Part shown: piece by piece, positions 9,744-20,419 of the stretch | Position numbering within the stretch: position 1 is the stretch's first letter | Layout: each line of letters opens with the position of its first letter | NCBI GenBank assembly: GCA_036186865.1 | Contig: AP025047.1 | Span: 24,231,056 to 24,295,055, forward strand | From: Eustoma russellianum | Taxonomy: Eukaryota > Streptophyta > Magnoliopsida > Gentianales > Gentianaceae | Length of the DNA stretch: 64,000 nt | Direction of reading: 5' to 3' | Position numbers and translations under genes: made by a program | Notes under the pieces: generated by a model | The model's database searches: none | The model's input: only the letters and a program-made list of their open reading frames with translations | Told to the model about the DNA's origin: nothing

Positions 9744-11568
9744 TGTTATATCCCATTTTTTTAAATAAGGGTAAAAAGGTCAATTGGGCCTAATTAGAAA
9801 ACCTAATTGGATTTGATAATTTTCCCTAAACCCTAATCAAATTTCTATTTAAACAATGCTTAGACTTCTTCTCTGCTACATAGACACACAGCGCCTTCTC
9901 CCAGAGGAAAAACGATTCTTCTTCTTCTAGTTTCAAGCCGTATGTTCGGGAGAGCACCACCAACCCGATCAATCCTTTCAACGCGTATTAATTATCAGGT
10001 AGGTGCCCCCTTAACATCCGTTGAATGTAAAAACGATACTCTTTAATTTCCCTATGAAAACGAGATCGTACATTAGTATTAATGTTTGTATAGATGCTTG
10101 ATTATTAGATTATATGTATCTGTGATGAATTGTATGTCCGGATATATGATCGTATATGTATATAAATTTATGATACTATTTTCGTAAGAAACTCGGAAAA
10201 AGATTTGATTTTTTTGATGTGCATGTGAATACTGGAATCGTAGGAATGAGTATTTGTACCGGCGGCGCGTGGCCGGTGGTGGTGGGCTATGACCACGTGC
10301 TGCCGGATGGAGGAATAAGGGTGGAGGGTGGGCTAACGGAGGGGTAGGGGGCTGGTTTGGGGGGCGATTTGGAGGGGAAAGGGGTGGCTGGGGGGTTGCG
10401 ATCAGGGAGGTGGAGGGTCGGTTTGGGGGTGGTGCTACGGGGGGTGAGCCATGGGGTGAGAGCGGGTGAGGGAGAGGGGTAGGGGGCTGAGCGGGAAGGT
10501 CGGCTGGAAGGGGGACCGTTGAAATTGCTGGAATAAAAGAACAGAGGAAGAAAGTCGAAGTCGCAGGAAGGAAAATTGAGGGGAGGCAGGAACGTGGGAA
10601 GAGAAAGGAAAAGAAAAAGAAAAAGGAAAAAGAAAAGGAAAGGTAAAGGATAAAGGAAAAGAAAAAGAAAAGGAAAGTAAATGAAGGATTCCGTGTATGA
10701 TTTCTGTGCATTCATGCATCACGAGACATTGCATATATGATATGTTTTGTTCTGTTCCGTTCTGTTCTGTTAAGATATGCGAGACATAAGTCACATATCT
10801 GATCTGTTCCATTCCGTTCCGCTCTGTTAGGACCCGGGGTCATACATTGCACGATTAGATGAATGTTCTGAGAAGGTAGGTTTATCATGCATCACGTATG
10901 TGACATTGAATTTCACGCTCATTCTGCAAGATTATGTGTTTGATTGTTTTAAGAAGTTATGACCGTTATACGTTGTTTTAAAAAGATATGACTGTTATAC
11001 GTTGTTTTAAGAAGTTCTGACCGTTATATGTGTTTGCGAAAACGTGGACAGTCTATTTTCGTATCAACGTACTTATATGTATTTTACTACTGTCCTAGCA
11101 TGTATGATCTCACAGGGCCGATGCAGGCAGGGTACCTACTGAGTGACGTTTTTGTCGCTCACACCGTTTGTTTTGTTTTGTCGCAGACGATTCAGGATAT
11201 GATTACCCATGGGTTGGAGAAGATTCAGAGTGCGCTCAGTGGGACTCGTAGAGACTATTTGGAGATTGATGATCAAGCATTGAGGAAGTTTTATTTTATT
11301 TATTATTTCATTTGAGGACTTAGCTTAGGGATTTCATTTTACATACTTTATGATGTCAATAGGGAATTTTGACTTGATGTTGACTTTATATGATTTTGGG
11401 GATTTTACTTTTGATTTAGGGTTTTGAGTTGATTTAATTCGCTTCCGCAATCGAATACTCTGTCATTTTGTTAAGCGCAGGGGTTTCGTACAGACGCCTT
11501 GTATATCCCTTAGTGGAATACAGCGGGCGTATCGGTTTTGACCCTAGGGTTCGGGACGGGGCGCTACA
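9744..11568 (+). repeat. LARD-A 3' LTR
   Basis: The LTR is 1825 bp, from TGTTATATCCC to GCGCTACA, nearly identical to the 5' copy. Differences are scattered substitutions plus shortening of the G-run and the (AAAAAG)n tract. This suggests fairly recent insertion compared with the elements around it. It is followed at once by the CGAGG target duplicate. Confidence 0.92.
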
Positions 11569-11573
11569 CGAGG

Positions 11574-11814
11574 TTATGTATTTTCTAGATTAGTGGTTAC
11601 ATACATTTGACTATTGTATTGATTAGAAGTTCTTAGACATTGTATTAATGATGATGATCATTTTATCGAGGATTTTAGCAATGACTTCCGCTGACATTAA
11701 TTTGCGTTATTATGATGACGTGTAGTTGATTTGTATCGACGCCTTGTACTCTCCTTAGTGAGATACGGCGGGTGCACCGTTTCCGATGCTAGGGTTCGGG
11801 AGCGGGGCTCTACA
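11574..11814 (+). mobile_element. B-like LTR remnant, right part
   Basis: The sequence continues the LTR broken at 4394 and ends CGGGAGCGGGGCTCTACA. This corresponds to the reverse complement of the LARD-B LTR start (TGTAGCG..CGCTCCC). No primer site or interior follows, so it is a solo or truncated LTR. Confidence 0.7.
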
Positions 11815-12017
11815 ATTTATTACTTACTTTTCTTGAGAGCACTGATGAGCAGACACCTTTCTATCATGTGTCATTTGTGATTTCTGAAAGTGCTAGTTCT
11901 TATATGTACAAGAAAATTTTCCCAGTAGTGGAGATGTATGTGATATGGTCCTGCTATGTTATTCGTATTGATAGCATTCTTTTCTTTTTCATTTTTTGTG
12001 ATTTACGTGGACACGGG
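11815..12017. other. Unassigned spacer
   Basis: A/T-rich single-copy-looking sequence between the old LTR end and the SINE-like block. Short open stretches exist (for example a frame with YHVSFVISESASSYMYKK near 11855), but I recognise no family. Confidence 0.4.
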
Positions 12018-12190
12018 TATAAGGACCGGACATAAGAACCAGTTTGCAGTCACCATGACTAATAGTACAGGCTGCGTAGTTATTAACCATGTATAACTCC
12101 AATATCCCTTTGGGGGAGACTTGAACTCGAAACCTCTGGGTATTGGCACTGTCTTTATTACCCGAGCAACCCCATCGGGTTTATAGATAA
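12018..12190 (-). mobile_element. Candidate tRNA-derived SINE
   Basis: On the minus strand, a box-A-like GGTTGCTCGGGTAATA (about 12172-12157) is followed by a box-B-like GGTTTCGAGTTCAAGTC (about 12139-12123), with spacing typical of tRNA-derived Pol III promoters. An unrelated tail of about 100 bp follows. I see no clear target duplication, so the boundaries are approximate. The ORF at 12003-12197 on this strand is an artefact of the same sequence. Confidence 0.45.
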
Positions 12191-12384
12191 CCTTCATTGG
12201 TTTGTCTCTTTGTGGTTATAGTTTGGGTCTGCAAATGTGTTTTAGTTGATTAAAGTAGATTCTTTGTAGAAAATAAAATTTAAATAGAACATGATTTTGT
12301 GAATCTTAATGTTCATGTGGGCAGGCCTCCGCTACTCTAGTGTACTAACCAGAAAGGAAAAAAGCAAAAGAAGAATAGCGTAAA

Positions 12385-12530
12385 AACATTTCCGGTGTAT
12401 TAAGCCTCTATGTTTGTGAATGGTTCGAGAAATTTCCGGTATACTAGACTTCTTACATTTCTGGTGTATTAAGCTTCTATGTTTGTGAATGGTTCAAGAA
12501 ATTTCCGGTGTACTATACTGCTATGTTTGT
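12385..12530. repeat. Imperfect tandem repeats (ATTTCCGGTGTA...GCTATGTTTGTG)
   Basis: Three to four copies of a unit containing ATTTCCGGTGTATTA and CTATGTTTGTGAATGGTTC, 45-60 bp long, lie between the SINE-like block and Copia-1. The function is unknown. Confidence 0.7.
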
Positions 12531-12591
12531 GCAGAGTTCGAGGGGTGGCCGGACGAGGGTACCATATACTATTGGTCATGAGATCAATTTC

Positions 12592-12906
12592 TGTAGAGTT
12601 AAATCAAATGGGATCAAATGTGAATACACATTAGTCAACAATGTGTGAACATAGTTTTTATTTTCAAATGGTATGTAACAATTTCAACTTTATTTATTTT
12701 GTTCACATAGCTTTTACATATAAACATGTGTGTTATTTGCCTATAAATAGGCTAGTTCTTCAACATTGTAAACACACCTCCAAACACATCTTCAAGAACA
12801 ATTCTAAGACTCCAAAACAGGAGCATTGTATATTGAGCAAAGCTTTGTGTTCTTCTATTCTTCTTTCTTTCAATTTCTTAGATATTTATCGATTCAACTT
12901 CCTTCA
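12592..12906 (+). repeat. Copia-1 5' LTR
   Basis: Starts TGTAGAGTTAAATC and ends CTTCCTTCA. It includes a TATA box (TATAAATAG, 12742-12750) and a leader with AACACACCTCCAAACAC. Confidence 0.93.
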
Positions 12907-12909
12907 AAT

Positions 12910-12921
12910 TGGTATCAGAGC
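12910..12921 (+). other. Copia-1 primer binding site
   Basis: TGGTATCAGAGC, 3 bp after the LTR, is complementary to initiator-Met tRNA. Confidence 0.92.
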
Positions 12922-12954
12922 TTGTTTGCTGAATCGGTTCACTTTTTTTTCTAG

Positions 12955-13127
12955 ATGGAAGGAGAGAGAGTTATCCAACATTGTCCTGTTTTTATCTTTG
13001 ATGGTAAAAACAAATTTGATCAATGGATTATACTTATGAGAGATTTTTTTGAAGTTCTCGGCATATAAGATGTCATAGAAAACGGATTTGACATTCCAGA
13101 TGCGAGGAAAAAATTAAGTGACGAGGA
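12955..13127 (+). pseudogene. Copia-1 gag, N-terminal piece
   Basis: The ATG at 12955 starts MEGERVIQHCPVFIFDGKN, followed by DQWIILMRDFFEVLGI, the usual copia gag beginning (F-D-G..W..M). A TAA stop falls near 13066, where Copia-2 has TGG (GIWNV). The frame is then cut at 13127 by a 3-kb insertion and resumes at 16147. Gag forms the virus-like particle of the element. This copy is dead. Confidence 0.88.
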
Positions 13128-16100
13128 TGTAGAGAAAAATGGATTTGAGTGATTTCAAAATATGTGATTTAAATGAGCATGACATAAAACGTATGCATGA
13201 TATAAACGTGTACAAACGTGTGCATGATATATTGCTTATTACTTGCTTTATTTAGTTCATATATAATGTCGCCGTACTAACGAGCCATGAAGCGTTAAAG
13301 CTTACATCATATGGCAAACATTTGTTGTGTTTATACTATTTTCAGGTGCCATCATTAATGAACTAAACTAGTTCATTAAGTGAAGTACTTAGTTAATTAA
13401 ACTAAGTAGTTCATTAAAGGAAGCTACATTTGGAAAAGGCACAAAGGCAACAAGGCTAAGGAAGGAAAGTCTCCTCCTCCTCCCCTCATTTAATATGCAC
13501 GCCTATATATATACATAAATACATATTTTCTGATTTTTTTGAAAAAGGCACATACACATGTATTCCAACGTACTACCGACACGTTATATATTTTACGTAC
13601 GTATGTTAACGTCACACCATCATACTTAACTCATATTTATGAGTATATTCAGGTCTTATATCATATGATATAAGTCATGGTGATGACAAATTAAATACGA
13701 CACGTTAAAAGGTTCTAAACCAAAAATTGTCGTATCGGGCGAATACCGAAACTTCGCCAACGTGTCACGTACTTGCCATAAATAGATGGCCAGCCCCTAC
13801 ACTTCAACAATATCTATAATTTTCGTGCCTATGGTGATATGTTCAGCCATAAAATCTTTTCATGTTGGCACACACAAATCACCCCACACTAAGGCCAAAT
13901 TGTGGAGATTTCAATTTTAATTTTGTCACATGTTAATGGCGCCACTTTAGACTAGCCAAGTGCTGAGAATTAAAGTTTATATTATATATATTATGTGTAA
14001 CATAATATATATAACATGTGCAAAAGTTGGAATTTAATTAGAGAAAAATCGGGTAATCGATAAATATCGAAAATTCGGTTTTCTACGTACACAACACATG
14101 GAACATTTTTGGCACATCATATGACACGTATATAGACACTTTTTACATATGATATACATCTTAAAGTGTTCTAGAAAATTAAATTAAGGGCTGATTGGAA
14201 TATAACATGTGTGTATTATTAAATGTGCATTATTTTACAAAGTTAGCAAAAATAAAATTCAGCACATGCATATACACTTATACACGCCACCTACAGCTGA
14301 GATGGAGCATATGTGGAGCCTTGTTGGCATATTGATTGGTCAATAATCAATCATACAATGTTGGTGATTTAAAGAAAGAAGCTACAAATGGTAAGGTTTC
14401 AAACTTTGTCTCATTTGAAACACATACTGAAAATTTCAGCATGTTGAATTATAGCTGGCCGATTTTTTGAGTTAAAAAGCATACAATTGGTGTCTTGAAT
14501 TATGTGGTTACTTGGGAGAAGAAATGGAAGTAATTTGAATAAGTTTCAAAGCCATAAAGTGTGATATCTTGAATATCACACATGCTGAAATTTTTCAGCA
14601 TGTGTAGAATGTATCTTGGCCGAATTCATGGTCATGTGGGTGTCCAAATTTCATTTCCAATTTGATAAGGATATTTGCTATCAATTGATGATTTATTGTA
14701 AAAATAAAAATCAAAGAAAAATGGAAGTATTTTGAATTAAGGAACCATGTATCACATGCTGAAATTTCAGCATGCTAAATTCTCTTAATGGCCGATTTTG
14801 TTACCATGGTGTGGAAAAAGTTTGTCTTGCTAACTTTATGAGACAATCTTGTGGATTATCGAAATTATTCTATGTTGATTTTGGCACATGTTTTGAGTGA
14901 AATATTCAGATTTTCCAAGTTATCAAATGATGACAATATTCAACCTATCCAATGAGAAGGTGCCAAGTAAGCAAGATCATGTCACAATGATGCCACTCAT
15001 TCTCCCAAGGACTTAGAAGACAATTTTCAAGAGGGGAAGGATTTAGGGGGACGGCTGCATATGTGCTTAAAAGGAAAGAAGATGAGCAAAAACAAAAGAC
15101 AAGAACAAGTATTACAATCTTGAGATCAAAAACGCCTAGCCTCTCTTCTTCTACACTCTCTTTCTTTCTTCTTCTTGAAAGCCTATTGTACTTATATTCT
15201 TATTCTTGAATAGGCTTGTAATAGACCACCACATATTCTTTATCTTTGTAAAAGATTGATCAAGGTGTGATCAATCTTCAATCTTGCAAGGTGGTGGTGT
15301 TCATGCGAATTGTATTTGTCGTACAAGGTTTGTAAAGGGTTGGAGTTGGTGTGTAACTCTATCAACCCTGTGGTAAGGTGTATCGCGTGTGTGTGACTAG
15401 TGTGAACCGAGGAAGGTGTACCTCGAAGACTGGAGTAGGTTGTTTATAACCGAACCAGTATAAAATTCTTGGTGCCATTTACTTTCTGCACTTATATTAT
15501 GTTTCTGCACTGTTTACTCTTTTTGTTTACGTTCGTAAAAATAGTGAACAATTTTAAAAAATCACGAAACATTCCAGAAACATAGGCACACGTCCTAGGA
15601 TTAATTTGGCACAAGTTTCAACCCTTTTGGATAAGTATAAGTCATTCAAACATCCAATGTTCTGATACTAGTGCAGTCTGATTTTTTAGGCTTGCAAAGG
15701 TTGAGACTTTGAGTGTATTTGACTAACTTCCCAAAATAATTTTTCAACAATGTTTTAACCCATTCAAATACAATATATAAGGGGTTAGTGGTTAAAATTT
15801 CAGAGCAATTGGATTTAAGAACAAATAGGAATAAATTTTTCAAAACAGTCTATCGTTTCTGGCAGATTCACGCAATCTGACCACCAACAATTTTTGAAGG
15901 AGTTAAAGGTTGAATTTAAATCTGAAATTTTTAAAGAACCCCCATAACATCTGAGGCTATGTTCTATCAAAATTGCAGAATTTTTGGAGACCTACAACCT
16001 AGTTTTAAAAACGTTTTAAAACTGGTCCTGAAAACAGAATCTGTTTTCAGAAGTTGAGTTGTTTGGTTTTAAACAATTTTAAAAACCACATTTCACCAAC

Positions 16101-16141
16101 TATTCAACCTCACCTTCTAGTGGTGCCTTGCAGATCCTACA
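13128..16141 (+). mobile_element. Solo-LTR-like insertion of 3.0 kb within Copia-1 gag
   Basis: The insert starts TGTAGAGAAAAATGG, ends GCAGATCCTACA, and is flanked by the 5-bp duplication GAGGA (13123-13127, 16142-16146). The uninterrupted gag site is seen in Copia-2. No second copy of its ends and no coding domain is found, so it is best read as a solo LTR of a long-LTR family. Orientation is assumed from the pyrimidine-rich leader and poly(A)-like region at 15120-15480, which resemble the R/U5 part of an LTR. The open frame at 15646-15843 (minus) is not convincing. Confidence 0.75.
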
Positions 16142-16146
16142 GAGGA

Positions 16147-16935
16147 GGCCAAAGCTTTGGAGATAAAGAGGAGGAAGGATCGTTTAGCTTGACATTATCT
16201 TAACAACCGAGTCAAGTTATCAGTCTTAAACAAATTTATGAATACCAAATCTGCAAAAGAGGCTTGGAGAATTCTTGTGAATATCAATAGAGGAAGCATC
16301 GAAGTTAAAAAAGTTCGCTTACAAGAATTTCGGAAACAGTTTGAAATGGTTCAAATGAAAACAAACGAGTCTGTTGCAGATTTCATATCCAAGATACGAG
16401 ATATTGGTGAAAAAATAAATGACAACGGTGAAGTCATCATCGAAGCGCAGCTTGTCCAGAAAATTCTCAGATCTTTGACTCAAAAGTTCCACATGAAAAA
16501 AATTGTCATTGAAGCTACCAAGGATCTTGACAAAATGACTATTGATCAATTGGAAGGTGAGTTACTATCTTACGAAATCTCACTAGATCAGCAGCCTGTT
16601 GGTATTATAGAGGAAGCATTACAAGTTCAAACAATTGTTTCGAAAGATCAAGAGTTGTCTGCAAATCATGCTGAATCTAGTCAGCGGAGTCAGAATTTTC
16701 GAGGTAGAGGACGTGGCCAAAGAAGAGGTCGCAGCAGAGGTAATTTTAAGTACCAGTGAAATACTCGTGTTTTTTGATAGAGATAATCAAAATAACGTTT
16801 TTCAAAAGGATAAATCAAAAATCCAATGCTTTAATTGCAAAAAGTTTGGACATTTTCAAAGTAACTGTTGGTATAAGAATAGTCCAGAAACACATGCAAA
16901 AGTGGCTGAAAATGACAATACAAGTCCATAGACTT
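16147..16935 (+). pseudogene. Copia-1 gag, C-terminal part with zinc knuckle
   Basis: The frame resumes EAKALEIK and, after a TGA near 16189, gives a gag core with FMNTKSAKEAWRILVN and a basic RGRGRGQRRGRSRG tract. A TGA (16757-16759) and a +1 slip in a T-run interrupt it. The nucleocapsid zinc knuckle CFNCKKFGHFQSNC (C-x2-C-x4-H-x4-C) lies at about 16828-16869. Another TAG follows near 16929. The function would be particle assembly and RNA binding. Confidence 0.9.
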
Positions 16936-18230
16936 TGTTTTTGGCTGATTTGATTGTTGAAAACAAAACAAAAAGGAATGGAGTTTGGATTCTGGTTGCA
17001 GCAATCATATGTGTTGAGATAAAGAAATTTTTACAGATTTGGATACTTCTGTGAAAACTACTGTGAAATTTGGAAATAATTCCGAGGTACATGTTCTTGG
17101 TAAAGGGAAGATTGCCATTAGTTTGAAAGATGATTCTTCTAACTTTAATTCTGATGTATTCTATGTACCAAGTTTACATCACAATTTACTGAGCATTGGA
17201 CAGTTATCTCTGAAAGGCTATAACATAGTCTTCGATCATAGAGTTTGCACCGTAAGTGATCCGAGGAGAGGATTAATTGCAAAGGTAAACATGAATAACA
17301 GTCGTTTGTTTCCGCTGTCAATCAACTGTGCCATTTTACCTTGCTTTAGTTCTATGACATATGATGATACATGGCTATGGTATCTAAGATATGGACACTT
17401 GAATTTCAGAAGTTTGAATTTTCTTGTCAGAAATAAATCTGTTTTAGGATTGCCAAATATTGATTTTCCACAGAAAGTTTGTGAGTCATGTACATTGGAA
17501 AAGCAACACAGATTTCCGTTTCCAAAGAATAAGGCCTGGAGGGCAAGTACACCACTAGAGTTGATCCATTCAGACTTGTGCTACGTAGAAGTACCTACAA
17601 ATGGTGGTTGTAAGTACTTTATAACTTTTATTGATGATTTTAGCTGGAAAGCATGGGTGTATTTTCTTAGAAACAAATCTGACGCATGTGATACGTTCAA
17701 AAGTTTCAAAGTGTACATTGAAAAACAAAGTGGTTTTGTGATCAAAACTTTGAGAACAGACAGAGGAACTGAGTATACTGTCTGTGATGATTATCTGGAG
17801 AAAAATGGCATTAAGCATTAAATGACAGCGAGATATACACCTCAACAAAACAGGGTGGCAGAAAGAAAAAACAGAACATTTATGGACATGGTAAGATCAA
17901 TGATGCATTCAAAGAGTCTACCAAAATCATTTTGGACCGAGGCTGTTGCTTGTGCTGTCTATGTCTTAAACAGGTGTCCTACAAGGAGTATTGCAGACGA
18001 AAAAACTCCTTACGAGGTATGGACAGGCCGGAAACCAAATATTGGACATTTGAAAGTATTTGGTTGTGTTGCTTATGCTCATGTTCCAGATGTTTTGAGG
18101 AAAAAATTGGATGTTAAATCTGAAAAATATGTTTTTATTGGATATTCTCATGAAACAAAAGAATATAAACTTTATAATACTGTTACCAGAAAAGTTGTTA
18201 TCAGTCGAGATGTCATTTTTGAAGAGATGA
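16936..18230 (+). pseudogene. Copia-1 protease and integrase region
   Basis: The protease active-site words LDSGCSNHM appear near 16985-17015 with a TGA just after. The GAG-pre-integrase zinc motif follows (GHLNFRSLN and CESC; the first His is Tyr here, but His in Copia-2). The integrase triad is visible: Asp in HSDLCYVE, Asp in TDRGTEYT, and Glu in QQNRVAERKN, where the usual Gly before VAERKN is Arg. A TAA at 17819-17821 replaces the Gln seen in Copia-2. The C-terminal part runs through PYEVWTGRKPNIGHLKVFGC. Confidence 0.9.
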
Positions 18231-19965
18231 AGGCTTGGGATTGGCTAAGAAAAGAGCCTGAGAAAATAGAAAATTCTTCATTTTCTCTGATTGTTGGTTC
18301 TCGTATACAGGAACCAAAACCACCAAGAGAAGATATTGTGTCTAAACCATCATTGAGTCGCGCACAACGAGAGAGACGATTACCAGCCAGATTGCAGGAT
18401 TATGAAATTGGTAATGACAATGAATTATTTGATGAAGAAGTTGTGAATTTTGCATTATTTGCAGATTGTGATTCAGTGACATTCGAAGAAGCTTTCAAAA
18501 ATGATAATTGGATTCATGCCATGGATCAAGAAATTCATGCTATTGAGAAAAATAATACATGGAAATTGACTACTCTTCCACAAGGGAAAAAAACTATTGG
18601 AGTCAAATGGGTGTACAAGACAAAATACAAAGCAAATGGAGAGATTGATCGCTTTAAAGCAAGACTTATTGCAAAAGGATACAAACAAAAGACAAGTATT
18701 GATTATTTTGAGGTCTTTGCTCCTGTTGCTAGACTTGACACAGTTCGTATGGTTATTTCTATTCCCGCACAAAATGTGTGGAAGATTTACCAAATGGATG
18801 TTAAATCTGCTTTTCTAAACAGAGTTCTGGAAGAGGAAGTTTATGTTGATCAACCAGATGGATATGTCGTCAAAGGACAAGAAAGTAAGGTATACCGGTT
18901 GAAAAGGGCTTTGTAAGGGCTCAAGCAAGCTCCACGAGCATGGTATACTTGTATCAGTTCTTATTTCACCGAACATGGTTTTCAAAGATGTTTATATGTT
19001 GATGACCTTATTTTTACCGGTAACAATGCAAAAATGATTTTTGAGTTTAGGGAGGTTATGTTTTTCATTTTGAAATGACAGGTCTTGGTCTAATGTCTTA
19101 TTTTTTTGGTTTGGAAGTTTATCAGATGGACAGTGGAATATTCATTTCACAGAAGAAATATGCTGGTGATATTCTGAAAAAGTTTAAGATGGAATTTGCA
19201 AAACCCATCTTAACAGCGGTTGAAGAAAAGTTGAAGTTAAAAAAAGATGCTGCCGATGAGCTAGTTGATCCTACATACTTCCGAAGACTGGTTGGAAACT
19301 TAAAATATTTGACTGCGACTAGGCCTGATATAACGTATGGTGTTGGACTTATCGGTCGTTTCATGGAGTCACCGCGTCAATCACACTTACAATCTGCTAA
19401 ATGGATTTTGAGATATATCAGAGGTACATAAACTCATGGCATATTCTATTCTTGTGCTAAAGATATTTCTCTTCTGGGGCATACATACAGTGATTGGGCT
19501 GGTGACACCATAAAAAGAATAAGCACATCAAGTTATGCATTTTTCTTGGGATCCGGCGTGTTCTCATGGTCTTCAAAGAAACAACAAGTCATGGCTTTAT
19601 GTACACCTGAAGCAGAGTATATAGCAGCATCAAACAGTGTTACACAAGCCCTATGGCTTAGACGAATTCTTGGTTTTCTACATCATGAACAAGATGAACC
19701 AACAAATATCTATTGCGATAACAAATCAGCAATTGATTTATCAAAGAATCCAGTATTTCATGGACGAAACAAACACATCGATATCAAGTTTCACTTCATT
19801 CGTGACCTAGTTCGTGAAAAAGAGATTGCCATTGGTTATTTTCCAACTGAAGAACAAGTTGCAGATATTTTTACAAAGCCATTGAAAACGGGGTCATTTT
19901 TCAAACTAAAGAAAATGCTTGGAATGATCAAGTTTGAAGATTTTGATTTAAGGGAGGCAATGTAG
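18231..19965 (+). pseudogene. Copia-1 reverse transcriptase and RNase H
   Basis: RT begins around WKLTTLPQGKK and IGVKWVYKTKYKANGEIDRF. It reaches KRAL and a TAA near 18914-18916 (Copia-2 has Tyr), then GLKQAPRAWY. The catalytic YVDD is at 18995-19006. Just before it 60 bp are missing relative to Copia-2, with the word ATGT at both ends of the lost segment. RNase H continues with SDWAGD, PEAEY and CDNKSA (D, E, D). A TAA breaks it near 19430. The last codons overlap the 3' LTR start. Confidence 0.92.
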
Positions 19966-20275
19966 AATTAAATCAAATGGGAACAAATATGACTACACAT
20001 TAGTCAACAATGTGTGAACATGGTTTTTATTTTCAAATGGTAGGTAGCAATTTCAACTTTATTTATTTTGTTCATATAGCTTTTACATATAAACATATGT
20101 GTTATTTGCCTATAAATAGACTAGTTCTTCAATATTGTAAACACACCTCTAAACACATCTTCAGGAACAATTCTAAGACTCCAAAACAAGAGCATTGTGT
20201 ATTGAGCAAAGCTTTGTGTTCTTCTATTCTTCATTCTTTCAATTTCTTAGATATTTATCGATTCAACTTCCTTCA
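19961..20275 (+). repeat. Copia-1 3' LTR
   Basis: TGTAGAATTAAATC to CTTCCTTCA, preceded by the polypurine tract AAGGGAGGCAA. The TATA box is TATAAATA at 20111-20118. It differs from the 5' LTR by a modest number of substitutions. Confidence 0.93.
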
Positions 20276-20280
20276 ATTTC

Positions 20281-20414
20281 TAAGCCAAGAAAAGTTAGAG
20301 GAAAAACATTCTGAACTTCAAACAGGAAGCACCTTTAGCTCCGGACTAGAGCCAACTGCATTTACTGAGGAAGAAGATAATGTGGTTTCCGATGCCAGGA
20401 TGCTCTTTCCATAG
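20281..20414 (+). other. Open, unrecognised sequence after Copia-1
   Basis: An open frame continuing out of the LTR has acidic, Ser-rich content (LEEKHSELQTGSTFSSGLEP, then EEEDNVVSDARMLFP). It could be a relic exon of the pre-insertion locus. I do not recognise a family, and the start codon belongs to the LTR, so it is not called a gene. Confidence 0.25.
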
Positions 20415-20419
20415 ATGTT

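Larger units (their letters stand above)
4395..11568 (+). mobile_element. LARD-A: complete non-coding LTR retroelement
   Basis: Two nearly identical LTRs of about 1.8 kb flank a 3.5-kb interior with no intact pol. The element is bordered by a perfect 5-bp target duplication CGAGG (4390-4394 and 11569-11573). It has a primer site against initiator-Met tRNA, a polypurine tract, and LTR ends TG...CA, except that the first base of the 5' LTR is C. The interior holds two arrays of about 20 bp units, a decayed gag piece and conserved non-coding blocks shared with LARD-B, -C and -D. By length and content it is a large retrotransposon derivative that would need enzymes from an autonomous partner, probably Ty3/gypsy because of the gag remnant and the 5-bp duplication. 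It sits inside an older B-like LTR. Confidence 0.92.
12592..20275 (+). mobile_element. Copia-1: full-length but dead Ty1/copia retrotransposon
   Basis: Two 315-bp LTRs (12592-12906, 19961-20275) and a perfect 5-bp target duplication ATTTC (12587-12591, 20276-20280) define it. Primer site, gag, protease, integrase, reverse transcriptase and RNase H follow in Ty1/copia order (integrase before RT). Several stops and frameshifts, a 60-bp RT deletion and a 3-kb insertion in gag make it non-autonomous. Copia-2 (24540-39149) is the same family. Confidence 0.95.
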
